Origin: Planococcus citri
Lineage: Eukaryota > Arthropoda > Insecta > Hemiptera > Pseudococcidae
Assembly: GCF_950023065.1 (NCBI RefSeq)
Contig: NC_088681.1
Location: 44,116,836 to 44,180,835, forward strand
Length of the DNA: 64,000 nucleotides
Reading direction: 5' to 3'
Position numbers and translations under genes: made by a program. Below the pieces are notes generated by a model. That model saw only the letters and a list, made by a program, of their open reading frames with translations, was not told the origin of the DNA and ran no database searches. This document shows positions 23,788 through 36,646 of this stretch, piece by piece. Within the stretch, counting starts at the first letter, position 1, and the number at the start of each line of letters is the position of its first letter.

Positions 23788-24020
23788 CACGGAAAAAAAA
23801 TTAATAAAAATTACTATTTCAGTATAGTAACCGGATCCCATTCAAAAATAATAGTGATTTTTACTCAGAAAAAAAAAATACATTTCACCTATAGAATTAG
23901 GTAAAATTTATTACTCTCATAGTAAAATTTACTAATCTCATAGTAAAAATCGCAATATTTTTGAATAGGATCAGGTTACTGTTTGAAATAGTAAAAATTA
24001 TCCATAATTTTTTTTTCGTG
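23788..24020. mobile_element. 233-bp MITE with CACGGAAAAAAAATT ends
   Basis: The left arm CACGGAAAAAAAATT, then ATTACTATTTCAGTATAGTAACC, is matched in reverse by GGTTACTGTTTGAAATAGT and AATTTTTTTTTCGTG at the right. The centre has TCTCATAGTAAAATTTACTA-type repeats. No ORF and no clear target duplication were seen. Confidence 0.65.
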
Positions 24021-27000
24021 CGCCGTTACATATGGGATGCACTGAGTATAGGTTTTTTTGAAGAAACATGACGCCGATGTATTCAGTAATTACTGTAAGT
24101 ATTCCATTCAACAGTTTGTAAATGGAATATTTTAACAACTTTCACAAATATCTGAAAGCTGTCATTCTAATGATTAGCAGAATGGCTGAGTAGCTGAAAA
24201 GCTGTTACAGACGTAGGTACATAAGTAAGTATTTCATCTGTTCAGTAATTGACTGGCGACTAAGTACAGTATAATTTGGTGGGTATTTTTTCGGAAATGC
24301 TTAGGAAGGATTCCTATGACTTGGAGTTTTTCAACATTTGTGTATGACTATATGACTTGTATGAGCAGTCAACATTATTCATCTCCTATTGATGTAGGTA
24401 TAGATATTAGGTACGGTACGTTGTACATATTTCTTGATTCTTGCCTAAAAACATGTACCTATTTTGGATTTTGAATTTTGATTTGAATCATTGACTTGTT
24501 AGTTGTTCTTACTTCTTAGTTCTTACTGAGCAACAAAAAAAAATTGATGAGTGGATGTTTTCATTAATAATGTTGTAATTTGGTATCCTACATAGGGTAG
24601 GTATCTTTTTATTTTCAATGCCAAAACAAAAAATAAATAACTCCATTGAAAAGGAGAAGGACCAATGTAAAATAAGGTACCTGTGGGTCGTATTAACGCC
24701 ACATCTTTGGAGAATTGCTCTAATACCTCCCCACCATACCACATGGTCAAAGTAGGTAAGTGATGGAAGTGGTAGTCATACACAATGTGTCTATTACCAT
24801 TCCATGGTCATGAATGGGGGGAGGGGTCTCACAGGGTCTGACAATAACAATTTCTCCACACAGTACTTACATATTGGCGGTGTTACCCGACCTGGTAGGG
24901 TATCAACACCATGTCATTTCTCATGCAAAAAACGCATTAAAACCCTATTTTTCCTGACAAATCAACAACTATTTTGTGTTTGGGACCTTGAAAATCAACA
25001 ATTGAATAATAAAACGTCATTATTTTTACCTAATTTATTTTTTTTTTGTAAATTTTTGTAATTTTTTCAACTTTTTTCATTTAACGCATTTTTAGGCTCC
25101 AAAACACAAAGCAAAAGTTACTGCTCGGTGATTTGGTTAAAAAATTGAGTTTCAAAAATGAGGTTTTCTTCATATTCATTGAAAATTGTGTGTAACAACT
25201 TGTATCTAGCATTACTTGAAGATCCTTTTTTTTTTTCAATTAAAGTATAAAACAGTTATACATTATTCCAAAATAATATTAGGGGGTGAAAATACTGAAA
25301 AATTGAGACGGAATTTTCTTTTTTTTTGTAGGTACACCCGGTATAAACGAACATATTGTGATGCAATTTGGTCAGGCTACTTTTTTCATGAACAAGACTA
25401 AGCAGTGCTGCTTGATGGATACCTCATGTTCTAACACAATTTTCGGGTAACTGGCGTTGTTACCCGCAATGGTGGCAATACCCGCAGGTATCTTTATCTT
25501 ATATAATTTGAAATTGATACAAATTCAAAATATCATTCTGGAATATCAACTCTCAAGCTTCAACGTGAGACACGTGAGTTTGAAATTCAAATATATACTT
25601 ATTACTTTTACATCATTTTCACCATCATGTTTATCAAAATACATACTTATACCTATTTAAAATACAACGTTAAAAGATGCGAAGATGTTCGATTTTCATT
25701 ATTCATTTCCACACTTTTGGATTTTCATTATTTTCAACGCTGGGCGCAATGTAATTAAGGATTATGTTGACTGAAATGGCGCACCAAAAAATCTTAAAAT
25801 TTAATGGATTGATAACAAATTCATTTTTTATATTTTATTTCTATTTCCATTTCATTTCATGACGAGTTGAAACTTTGAAAGATGTAAAAATCGTAAAATT
25901 GAAACCGCATAATTTGGTGAAGGGTGATACTAGGCGAAGATGAAAAACTCAAAGTCAAACGAATCCTTCCGAAGCATTTCCGAAGATTTCCGAAAAAATA
26001 CCCACCAAATTATATACTGTACCTGGCATCCCAATTTTGACATAAATATAAGTATACCGTCTTATAACACATATGCTTTATTCAGTATCAGTGGTGTATA
26101 CGTATTACCTATTCAGATTTGAAATTTACCCTGGAAAAGAAAATATTTTACAGTAATTTCTTCCGCTTAAGCGATTCCTCTTGCCCGAACTTCCCTTACG
26201 CACTTCCAGTGGAATAAGTACTTATCCGCAATAACGTAAGTACTAGTAAGTACTAGGTAGTAGGTACACTGACACTCAGCTGCAATATGATTACTACGCG
26301 TGAATGTTTCCGAAAGCGGAAAAACACAGCCAAGGTAGTCATCTACCGAACGTATACTTTGAAATTTACATCAGAAATAATGAAGAAAAAACATATATGT
26401 ACCTACGTCCTAGGCAGAGATATGGTTGGTAGTTGGTACTCAAAGTGAATAACTTCATACGATGCGTTTCATAATTACCTCTTAGTTCGACGTGGTGTAT
26501 AATTATCGAAGCAGACTTGTCATAAATAGTATTTATAGTTGAAAATAGAAAAGTAGCAAGATATACATGTATCCGTGAATTTTCAATTAGGTAGAATTTA
26601 TCAGAACCATAGAATAGGAATTATTCCACAAACAAAAAATATACCTACAAGTATAATCACCATCAGCAAATAGGTACCAATCTGTTTACTGTTTTTTATT
26701 CGGAACGGGGTCCACTTTATTGGTGTTTCACTGTTTCTGATTCGTAATCGTAATCGTAAAGCCAACAGCGTAGATAGCCAGGTACCTAATGTCTGGTAAA
26801 TCGATATCAACGTACCTATGATTTATTTAAAGGAAAACTTTTCGATTAATCATTCGAGTGTGTCGTAAGTCGTAATAGATAATTAGCTACGACGCGACGG
26901 TTAACGCTTCGAACGACCCATGGTACTTTTTTGGCAGCAGTAAATCTAATAGCACGTCGATAATTTTGGAGATTCGATACCGATGGTAATTGAAGTTCGA

Positions 27001-27145
27001 TGTTCCTAGATAACTGCAATAGGTATTAACCTGAAACCAATCATTATGCTACCGCAAACCTGCGAACAGAATTTGAAAAACTTGATCTACTTACTTCAAA
27101 AGTTAAATGACGCACGAAAACGTAAAATAAGTTAGCGTATAAATC
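24021..27145. other. Intergenic, no gene seen
   Basis: AT-rich. Short ORFs here lack any family resemblance and have no flanking splice signals that extend them. GGGTA/TACCC words cluster at 24880-24905 and 25440-25490, perhaps a decayed repeat. Confidence 0.45.
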
Positions 27146-28044
27146 GTTGCTCTATTAGGAAAAGGTCGTAACTACATGAAAGTTGATTTCTCAGAAAACG
27201 CATTTCAATTTTTAAAGAGCATCTATCAAGTACACTTGATAGTTTTAGATGAGGTAAGAGAACATTTGATATTGCAATCATTTTCCTGCTAATTTTCAAA
27301 ATAAACATCCTGGTAGCACTGATTTTTCATTTTTTTATTTGAGGAACTCTGAACTGAAAAAAGTAAAATTCAACAAAGGAACTTTCACCTTAAGTCAAGC
27401 TTTTTTCATCAAAAGCCCATAAGAAATACACAGGAACGATATCCTTAAGGTGATGAGGTTGATTTTCTGCAATTTGTCAGTGAAATGACGTGAAATTATT
27501 TGTTTATAATGACTTTTCTTACCAACAAATTACAAAAATCAAAAGAAATAGGTTCAATCTGAGAAACAATATCATTTAGAACCTTTTCATTGTAACGGTT
27601 TTGAAAACGTGTATTTAAAACCATTTGTTTTCGGCTATTACGAGAACAACCCGTACGGAAAAATACTATGGCGAACTATAGTATTTTCGCGAACTATAGT
27701 TAACTATAGTAACCATGAATTTTTTTTTCAATATTTTGGGCAATTTATTGGCTTACAATGCCTGAAAACACACAATTTATCAGTGCAATGATAAATTGTG
27801 TGTTTTCAGGAATTATAAGCCAATAAATTGTCCAAAATATCGAAAAAAAAATTCATGGTTACTATAGTTAACTATAGTTCGCGAAAATACTATAGTTCGC
27901 CATAGTATTTTTCCGTACGGGAAAAAACATCGAAATTCAATTTCAAGTGTTGCATCATGTAGAGGACAAAATTCTCTTTCCAATGATACCACTATCTCAT
28001 TTTTTATAAAAATTGTAGTTACGACCTTTTCCTAATAAAGCAAC
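27146..28044. mobile_element. TIR element (30-bp ends) carrying an inner hairpin element
   Basis: GTTGCTCTATTAGGAAAAGG, continuing TCGTAACTAC (27146-27175), is repeated in reverse at 28015-28044 with one mismatch. No ORF lies inside. The inner element 27650-27921 lies within it and has different ends, so this is probably a nested pair. The target duplication is unclear. Confidence 0.65.
27650..27921. mobile_element. 272-bp near-perfect hairpin MITE with CCCGTACGG ends
   Basis: Both ends read inward CCCGTACGGAAAAATACTAT. The palindrome continues to the centre through CGAACTATAG, TATTTTCGCG, two ACTATAGTTA-type words, ACCATGAATTTTTTT and ATAAATTGTGTGTTTTCAGG. The arms are over 95 percent complementary by eye and the loop is only a few bases, so a transcript would fold into one long hairpin. 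Confidence 0.8.
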
Positions 28045-28589
28045 GAAATACTTAATAACGAAGCATCGTCACAAAGTTTAGACAGTTTCCAGTCCGCAAT
28101 TCGAGGATTAAGTAAATATTTAATAAGTTATACCTAGTTAAATACAAACTTGAAGTGACGTACACCAAACGACAATAAAACCCTAACGTGTGCCTTTATT
28201 TTTCATAATACCTACCGACGCTTGTATGAAACTTACCACTTTGATTTGACTTCAAATATTTGCTTCATCACTTGTCACTGGAAAGTGAAAAAGGCTGAAT
28301 AAAATCTCGGATAACTAATAATGTGTGCAACTGGTACCGAATCACGTTAAACGTTACTCACTAGTCAACAAAAGGTATGTAGGTCTAGGTACATATACCT
28401 ACGAGAAGAAACACCGGTAACGTAGTTTAGGTAGATACCTCGTAGGGGAGATTTTTCACATGTTCGTCAACATATTGGTGAAATATTTCAAAAGTGCAAA
28501 AATATTCATGTCTTAGGTTCCTACTTTTGTTTAAAATGGCTGCGAAATTTTTTCAATTGGTCATTCCATGCCAAATCAGCGGGTTTTTG
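28045..28589. other. Intergenic, no gene seen
   Basis: AT-rich sequence with several TAGGTACC variants. Nothing coding or structured stands out. Confidence 0.45.
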
Positions 28590-28950
28590 AACGAGGGGTC
28601 TTCGTTTTTTTTCAAAATCAGATCATGAGTAGAGGTCATCAAACATTGACCAAATGACGCAGACCGGAGATCATTTTTTCAATTTTTTTTTTAGCGGAGC
28701 TGTGGGGTTTCGAAAGTTCTCCGAAATGGCCGAAAATGAAAAATTTCAGTTGCAAATTGCTCCGGTTGTACGAGGTACAGAATTTTGAATTGAGACGGTA
28801 ATCGACGAATGATGTCAATCGGTGTTTCCACTTTCAAAAACCTAAAAAAATCAATTAAAAATTATAATTTAAATAATAACCGTGATGTCCCCCAGTAAAA
28901 ATTCTGAAAAATTTTCAATTTTAGCCCTTTTCCTTTTCATATGAGGAGCT
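28590..28950 (+). repeat. Direct repeat, left copy
   Basis: This ~360-bp segment contains GGGGTCTTCG, CAGATCATGAGTAGAGGTCA, TTGCAAATTGCTCCGGT and GATGTCCCCCAGTAAAAATT. It recurs in the same orientation at about 33008-33375. The pair brackets the fold-back element 29146-32277. It is LTR-like in placement, but no primer-binding site or polyprotein is seen. Confidence 0.65.
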
Positions 28951-29145
28951 CATTGCAAAAATAGACCTTGTCACTTTGAAAAAAAAAAAAATGGGGATGT
29001 TCTTTTCTCTACTGCGTTGTATGGATGCATCAGTAATTCAGTACGATAGCCCTCTAAAAGTTTTTCTGAGAGTAACAGGAATTACTTAAGTTGATGAAAA
29101 AATCGCTTTGAATGCTTAGGTATAATACGGGTACCACGGCGAAAA

Positions 29146-32100
29146 TTTCAAAAAGAGTGCAACCCAAAAGATATAGAATTTTCGCGATATTCCCTCGAAA
29201 GGGGACCATTTCCCGACCCCGAAACCACCATTACATTTTTGAGATCGAATTGCAAAACCGATTCAGGGGTTCCCAAAGTAGTGCAAATTGAGCAGCTCTG
29301 TTGTCATCTGTTTCAGCCAATAAATCCTGACGAAATGGGAGTAGGGGACCGGTTGTGGTCTCAAATAACTCGTATTGGATCACTCTTGAAATATCTACCC
29401 ACGACCTTTCTCATTGAGTGATACTCAACATTTCAGTGGTTCCCAAAGTTGAACTTTTAAATTTCAAGCTTCTCAAGTCTCGCATTCAAACGAATATTGT
29501 CGGTGAATAAATTTTGCAATCAAAAAATATTTCAAATAAAAAAGTTGCGAAATTTCATGACGATTTCAAAAATATGTCATTTTTATTTTTAGCATCGATA
29601 GGGGTTTTGATAAGGAGGGTGGAACGTCAAAAAATGCGACGTAGCAAAATTTCATTTGAACCTGAATTTGTATTTCTTACAAAATTTTAAGCTATTGAAC
29701 TGTTGACTTCAACCGAACTTGAGATTGTTGAGATTGTTCTCGATACATGCCGCCACCATCCACTTTCCCCACGCCCCACCCCCCTCACGAAAGCTGGAGA
29801 AATGCGTTCTTGAACAGGAAATTTTTTCCAATGAGGTTATGCTGTGACATTGTTGACTCCACATGAACTTTTAAGCTAGTCTACTATGTATGTTAGCCAC
29901 AATCCACGCCCTTCTCCCCTCCCCCTCCCCTCTAAAGCTTTAATGACCACTCTTCAACGTGAAATTGTATTTCTTATAAAGGTATGCTGTTAAATTGTGC
30001 ACTCCAAGTGAACTTTGAAAGATTCTTTATGTGTGTAGTCACAATCCACTCCCTCCCCATCCAGCTACCACCCCATTATCGTGGAAAGTACATAGTGGTT
30101 GTGTCGTTGAATTTTACCCCAAAAATCGTCTAAAAACCTTGCTTTTTAGCAAGACGTTGTCTGTTAGTGATGCTACTTTATTTCGTTATTTGTACCCCAA
30201 GAGGAACTTGAGCTGAAATTTTCAAAAATTTTCTATGCATAGGAGGGAGGAACAGCATTCAAAGTCGAAAAATGGCAATTTGAACGAAAAATCGCCACAT
30301 TTCGACTTTAAACGTCCCCCTCTCCCCTCCTATGCATAGAAAATTTTTGAAAATTTCATGGTAGGTTCCTCTCGAGGTATACTACATATACCTAACACAT
30401 CATCGCCACCTTCACTTTTTGCCGAAAATCAACAAAAATTCTCGCTTTTTACTCAACTGTTGGGAAATTTTTCTAAAATCCAAAAATTGCAAAATTAATT
30501 TGCCATTTGACTAGAAATTGCTATAAAGTTTCACTTAAGAGCTGTCGCTATATTGCAAAAATTAATCGCTTATTACGAGTTTTGTTTTTCTGCCAAAAAA
30601 AAGCTCTACATTTCACCTAAATTGTGGAAGTCTTGCTTTAATATCAAAAAGTTGCAACAGTCTTACTTTTTTCGCAAAAATTGGAAACAAGTAAAATTTG
30701 TTGCCTAATGCCCAGAAAATGCTTTTTCATCTTATTTTTTTGAATGAAAAGTTCTACCTTTTGTGATTTAAAAAAAAAATGTTTTCCTCGCATCATTGTA
30801 ACTTTTTTCATTAGGTATTTTTCAGTCAATTTTTTGAACGTTTGTGGTTATATGAACTATAGTTCATTTTTGTGGAAAATAGTAGGGCATGATCCTTACT
30901 TACTAGAGGGTTTTCTCAGGGAAAGGGAGAAAGCGTCGAACCAAAATTTGCCGATAAACATGTGAAAAAAATGTCAATTTTTTTTGTAAAAATATTACAA
31001 TTTCCAGAATGTTTTAGTGCAATATATTATTTTTTCATCTTACGTGTAAAAGGAGTAAAGGGATGGGAGAAGGAATAGTGGCTACATGCATTACTTACTA
31101 TCACAAGTTGAAGCCAAATTCAACAATTCAAAGACACAACCTCGTAAAAAAAAACAATTTTCAAGTTCAAGAATGGGTGAAGTTCTTTTTGCAATTTTTC
31201 GATTTTAGAAAAATTTCCTAACAGTTGAGTAAAAAGCGAGAATTTTTGTCGATTTTCGGCAAAAAGTGAGACTTTTTGTAAATAAGTGGCAATTACGATT
31301 TTTATAGAAAAAATGAGATTACTCTGCAGCTTTTTAGTTAAAAAGTGACATTTTTTGGGAAAATGTTGAGAACATTTCAAGGCAATGTCTTGCTTAAAAT
31401 GCAAGGCATTTGAGCGATTTTTGGGATAAAATTCAACGACACATACTTCACAAGAAAATCAATTTCAGGTGGAAGAGTGATTATTACAGCTTTCCCGAGG
31501 GGAGGGCATGGGAGAGGGACGTGGATTGTGGCTACATACATAGTGGACTAGCTTAAAAGTTCATGTGGAGTCAACAATGTCACAGCATAACCTCATTGGA
31601 AAAAATTTCCTGTTCAAGAACGCATTTCTCCAGCTTTCGTGAGGGGGGTGGGGCGTGGGGAAAGTGGATGGTGGCGGCATGTATCGAGAACAATCTCAAC
31701 AATCTCAAGTTCGGTTGAAGTCAGCAGTTCAATAGCTTAAAATTTTGTAAGAAATACAAATTCAGGTTCAAATGAAATTTTGCTACGTCGCATTTTTTGA
31801 CGTTCCACCCTCCTTATCAAAACCCCTATCGATGCTAAAAATAAAAATGACACATTTTTGAAATCGTCATGAAATTTCGCAACTTTTTTATTTGAAATAT
31901 TTTTTGATTGCAAAATTTATTCACCGACAATATTCGTTTGAATGCGAGACTTGAGAAGCTTGAAATTTAAAAGTTCAACTTTGGGAACCACTGAAATGTT
32001 GAGTATCACTCAATGAGAAAGGTCGTGGGTAGATATTTCAAGAGTGATCCAATACGAGTTATTTGAGACCACAACCGGTCCCCTACTCCCATTTCGTCAG

Positions 32101-32277
32101 GATTTATTGGCTGAAACAGATGACAACAGAGCTGCTCAATTTGCACTACTTTGGGAACCCCTGAATCGGTTTTGCAATTCGATCTCAAAAATGTAATGGT
32201 GGTTTCGGGGTCGGGAAATGGTCCCCTTTCGAGGGAATATCGCGAAAATTCTATATCTTTTGGGTTGCACTCTTTTG
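29146..32277. mobile_element. ~3.1-kb fold-back element with ~790-bp arms
   Basis: The left arm (about 29146-29935) is the reverse complement of the right arm (about 31487-32277). It contains CCGACCCCGAAACCACC and CCCCACGCCCCACCCCC blocks. Homology continues more weakly inward (29940-29975 against 31445-31485, and 30400-30500 against 31195-31275). A further 120-bp palindrome at 30215-30352 shares CTATGCATAG and AAAATTTTTGAAAA arms. Identical 60-codon ORFs in both arms are mirror images, not genes. No transposase was found. Confidence 0.75.
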
Positions 32278-32389
32278 CGATTTTGAAACGATAGACCGAC
32301 TTGGTACCCGTACTAGTAGGTACCTATATAATATACATACATATACAGATACGTACACTATAGAGGAGAAGGTGCAAATATGGACCCCC

Positions 32390-32960
32390 TCTAGCTTTTT
32401 GGCTTTAAAGGGTAGAAAAAGTTATCAAAATTTTTTTTCGAATATGTATACTTAGCTTACCATTCGAAAGGCCAAAGATTCTAGTATATTGTGTAAAAAA
32501 GAATTTTTGTTGAAAACTCGCGGAGAAATTTGAAATTTAGAAAAGTGTCATAAAGTGGTACAAAATTAAAAATATGGACCCCCTCAAAAAATGAATAAAT
32601 ATTTCAGAAAATTGTACAAAAATGTATTTAAAGATGTTTTTTGATGCTTTGGACTTGTCTTCTTTTCTCGGTATTTTAAAAACCATTGAATCAAAATAAG
32701 ATGAAAAAAAAATTAGGGGTCCATATTTTATACCCATGCAAAAAATTGGCCAAGTTTATGAAAAATGAAAAAATCATGGTCCTTTTTTCGACACTTTGGA
32801 CTTGCCTTCTTTGTTAATAACACTTTTCTCGACATTCTAAAAAGTATTGAATCAAAATTAGGTAAAAAATTTAGGGGTCCATATTTATACCCAGGATGCA
32901 AAAAATCGGCTCAGTTTATGAAAAATGAAAAAAATTATGAAAATCAGTTGAAGTAAAGAC
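32390..32960 (+). repeat. Degenerate tandem repeat, GGGGTCCATATTT units
   Basis: Units contain ATGGACCCCCT or AGGGGTCCATATTT, TTTATGAAAAATG, GACTTG(T/C)CTTCTTT and AAnnATTGAATCAAAATnAG. Best-matching copies are at 32640-32780 and 32795-32935, about 155-190 bp apart, with a partial unit at 32390-32600. Confidence 0.6.
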
Positions 32961-33007
32961 AAATATGAAAAAGTATATTTTGAAAGTACACATTGTAAGC
33001 TACTTTT

Positions 33008-33375
33008 GCACGAGGGGGTCTTCGATTTTTTTCAAATTCAGATCATGTGTAGAGGTCATCAAACGATGACGAATGACGCAAACCGGACATCTTTTCGATT
33101 TTTTTTGACGGAGCTGTGACGCTTCAAAGTTCTGCAAAATGGCCGAAAATGGAAAATTTCAGTTGCAAATTGCTCCGGTCGTACGTGGGATAGAATTTTC
33201 AACTTTTTTTCAAATTGTAGTACTTTGAGAGGGTAATTGACGAATGATGTCAAAATCAGTGTTGCCACTTTCTGAAACCTAAAAAAATCGATTTAAAAAC
33301 TTATAATTTAAATATAACCACGATGTCCCCCAGTAAAAATTCTGAAAAAATTCTCAGTTTTAGTCCTTTTTATGT
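33008..33375 (+). repeat. Direct repeat, right copy
   Basis: This is the partner of the segment at 28590-28950, with the same internal landmarks: GGGGGTCTTCG, CAGATCATGTGTAGAGGTCA, TTGCAAATTGCTCCGGT and GATGTCCCCCAGTAAAAATT. By eye it is diverged by roughly 10 percent from the left copy. Confidence 0.65.
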
Positions 33376-34851
33376 AGAATAACATGTGAGAAAATTGGAG
33401 GGGCCTTTTTTTTCATTTTCGAGAAAAAAAATTACAAGTTTTACAATTGTTGCAAAAGTACCTACCATCAGAAACCTAAAAATTGAAAATTTTTGCATTT
33501 TAAAAATATTTTACCAATGTGTAGACGAATGTGTGGAAAAAATCCCCCTCCCCCGCAATTTGTCAACGGATTGACGAAAAGTTCCATTTTTAAAATTTTC
33601 AAGTTGTCAGAATTAACATGCTAAAAAAAATCGTTGAAATTGTAAAATTTTAAAAGACTAAAGACAAAATAAGTATAAACTCCTTGCATAAAAAAACACT
33701 GTTTTTAGTTTTCTCAAAATCTAAATTTTTAAAAGTTTTCAATGCTCAAGTTATTATTTCCTTCCCTCATTGTAAAAAATATGTCAGGAAACACCAAACT
33801 CGATCGATCGTAAAGGTACCTACAACATCATTAAACCTACTATAAGTATACTTACTATAACTAACGCTCAATTCAAATTTTTATTTTTTATGAATCGTCC
33901 ACAAAATTACCATCGTTTGTAAAAATATTACAACCAATTCTACCTAGATCTGTAAATAAACCCACAATTAATAATTATAGCTAGGACACATTCATCGTTA
34001 CTGTAGTTTTATAATTTACTTCAATTATAGACTGAAATTTTCGCCACGAGTGAAAACTCGTTCACCTTTGAATGGACGATAGCAAAACTCGTGTCTGTAA
34101 TAAGCACACCTTTTCATCGCTTGTGAAAAATATCGCATTATCAGGAAGTTATCCATAAATAAAATACTGTATATTATTGTAATTAATTATGCCGGTAGGT
34201 TGATATGATTCATATATCCATCCATTGATAATTGCATCGCATTGAAGTTCACATTCATGGCCACAGGAATCGTCGTTCAATGACTGAACAAAATGTTGAT
34301 ATGTTTTGTATGAAATTAAACATGCCAATATATAAAAAACAAAAAAAACCTCAAAGAAAACTTAGGCCTATTGTTTTTCTAAAAAAAAAAAAAAAAAAAA
34401 AAAATACAATCAAGGGGACAATGGTCATAATCTTTTTAATTGCATGTTTACCACTTACAAGTATAGAGGACATAAGTAGGCAATTCTTTTACTATGAAAA
34501 ACTCGCCATCACCTTCAAATCTACCTAGGTACGTTTATTCTGAGTAATTAACAACCACTATCAACGAATAACGGTAACACTGCTGTTTGAAACCTAACTC
34601 ATATTTGTTGACTTACTCGATTATAATGATTATTGCGTATGTATCTACTGAGGTACGTCAATACGTGTTACAAATTGCACTTCTCGTACCCTCTGCAGTA
34701 TCAAGTGCATCATGATCAAAATATTCAATGTCACGACACGAAGACAATGCGTTTTTTACGTACGTACTTGTACCTACCTAGTTATTTTCGGTGCATTTCT
34801 TCAAATGATACTATAGGTATTAACTGTATGTCCATGCACTTAAACCTCACA
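33376..34851. other. Intergenic, no gene seen
   Basis: AT-rich with a 24-A run at 34381-34404. No exon can be supported. Confidence 0.45.
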
Positions 34852-34854
34852 TTA

Positions 34855-35556
34855 GGCCTGTAACACACTACTGCGATGCAATGCGATGCGATGCTTTCAA
34901 AAACGTAGCATCGCATCGCATTTCAACATAAGACAACACACTACATAATATATCTCCGTGGTGTGCATGTTTTCAACGTTATCATGTACCCATCACCCGA
35001 ATTAGATTAACAATTTTGATCTTGTAAATAACGTAGAAGAATCATAAATTTGTGGTTTGTCACTAAAGAATAATAGCGAGAACTGTATTTCCATTGTAGG
35101 AAGTAATTTGGAAGTCAAATTTTGTGATCTTGGCCAACTCACTTGCACTTCAATCATTTGTCTGTGTGCTTAATATTCTCAAGTGTTGCTATTATTTTTC
35201 AATAATACTTATGTGATGAAGAAATCTTTTCAAAAAAGAATAGAAAATAAATCACAATAATAATTTTTCCGTTCATGTACTGCTAAAATTACAAGTGCAT
35301 CTCTCTTATCAGATTATCACAATTCGTGGAGGTAAAATCAACCAATCACAGGAAAGCATCGCATGCGACGTCTCAGACTTTTGTACATCAACTACAAACC
35401 TTGCAACGCGTTGCAAGGATTTAGCCTTCTGAAAAACGTCCCATCGCATCGCATCTCATAGTGTGTTGTCCGCCATATACTTCAATGCAACTAACATTGC
35501 GATGGGACGTTTGAAAACGTTGCATCGCATCGCATCGCAGTAGTGTGTTACGGGCC
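34855..35556. mobile_element. Harbinger-like MITE with GCGATGC repeats
   Basis: Inverted ends read GGCCYGTAACACACTACTGC and continue through GATGC-GCGATGCGATGC. TTA flanks both sides (34852-34854 and 35557-35559). A 3-bp TTA/TWA duplication and G-rich ends match PIF/Harbinger elements. A second inner pair of GCATCGCATCGCAT and GACAACACACTA blocks lies in each arm. No transposase or Myb-like ORF is present, so it would depend on another copy. Confidence 0.7.
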
Positions 35557-35559
35557 TTA

Positions 35560-36646
35560 GTCACAAGGTTTTTATCGTATTTACATCGTTGTAACGTCGT
35601 AAGAATACGGTACGATTTAAAGAATTATTGTTTTTACTTGATTCACTCGAGAAATCGTTTTAATAATAAAATTGGAGTCGTATAAATATTCGAACACGTG
35701 ACTCAATCGGACAGCTGGCAAAACAGATCATAAAAATTGCAGAATGAACGTGTAAGCGGGAAGACGGGAGTATCTCAGAGTGAGTTGATACAGAATTTTT
35801 ATTATTATTGCGATTCTCTCATTTCATAATATTATGTACATCCTTGAGATTCAATGTACCTACTCCTTTGGGAACACAATTCAGAACATAGAGATCGTTC
35901 GAAGGAACAGTTTTTCAAAAATCGCCCTTCGCTGGAGTTCTCGATGGCAATAAAATTACACGTCATTTTATTTCTTCATAAATGAAGGTACACGGGACTC
36001 TCATTAAAAATTAATAATCAAAATTAAAAACCATCCGAGAGAAAGAAAAATATAGGTAAGTAAACAAACGACACGACAAGACAATATAAATTCTAACGCG
36101 TGTAAATGTACATCGATAAGTAAAATATAAGATGAAAAAGAAAATCATCACAACATAATGTACAAGAATTTCTTCAAAAAAGATAGAGCGGGAAACAAAA
36201 TCGCGCACGCAACTCGTGCACTTGACCATTTTATTTACAAAATAAAAAAAAATAATAATAAATAATAAAATAAAATACGTACGTATAAATTTAACTCGTT
36301 TCGTGTATACAATTAATTTACAAAATAATTAAACTTATGTCGAGAACTCGATTGAGCTGAGAAATCATGATCTATGAGCGTTGAAATCAGTTCTCAAAAA
36401 AGTACATCTCGATGAAGGTACTTTTTCTTTTCGTTTTTAAAACATTCGAAACGAAAAACAACTCACTCGATACGTTTCAAAAAGTTGAGGATAGGAGTGA
36501 TCGGGGTTTTCGAAGCGTTACAATTTGATCAGCTTCGAAGCCGAGGAGAAAGTAAACAAAAAAAGGTAACACGACATCGACACGATGAAGGGGCTCGTCC
36601 GTCACAAATCTTCTTCCAAGGTTGAAACAAACGTTACTCATCATCA
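35560..36646 (-). other. Downstream flank and likely 3' UTR of Wdr33
   Basis: Wdr33 ends at 36647. On the minus strand AATAAA occurs at 36230-36235, which would give a 3' UTR of about 400 nt, and again at 35967-35972. Beyond that no gene is visible. A CACGTGAC word sits near 35695. Confidence 0.5.

Noticed and set aside
29239..32188. Two identical 60-codon ORFs (29239-29421 plus, 32006-32188 minus)
   Set aside because: They are mirror copies within the arms of the fold-back element. Exact identity reflects arm identity, not selection on a protein.
28590..33375. An LTR retrotransposon
   Set aside because: The direct repeats do not show TG...CA ends, and there is no primer-binding site, polypurine tract or gag/pol coding between them.
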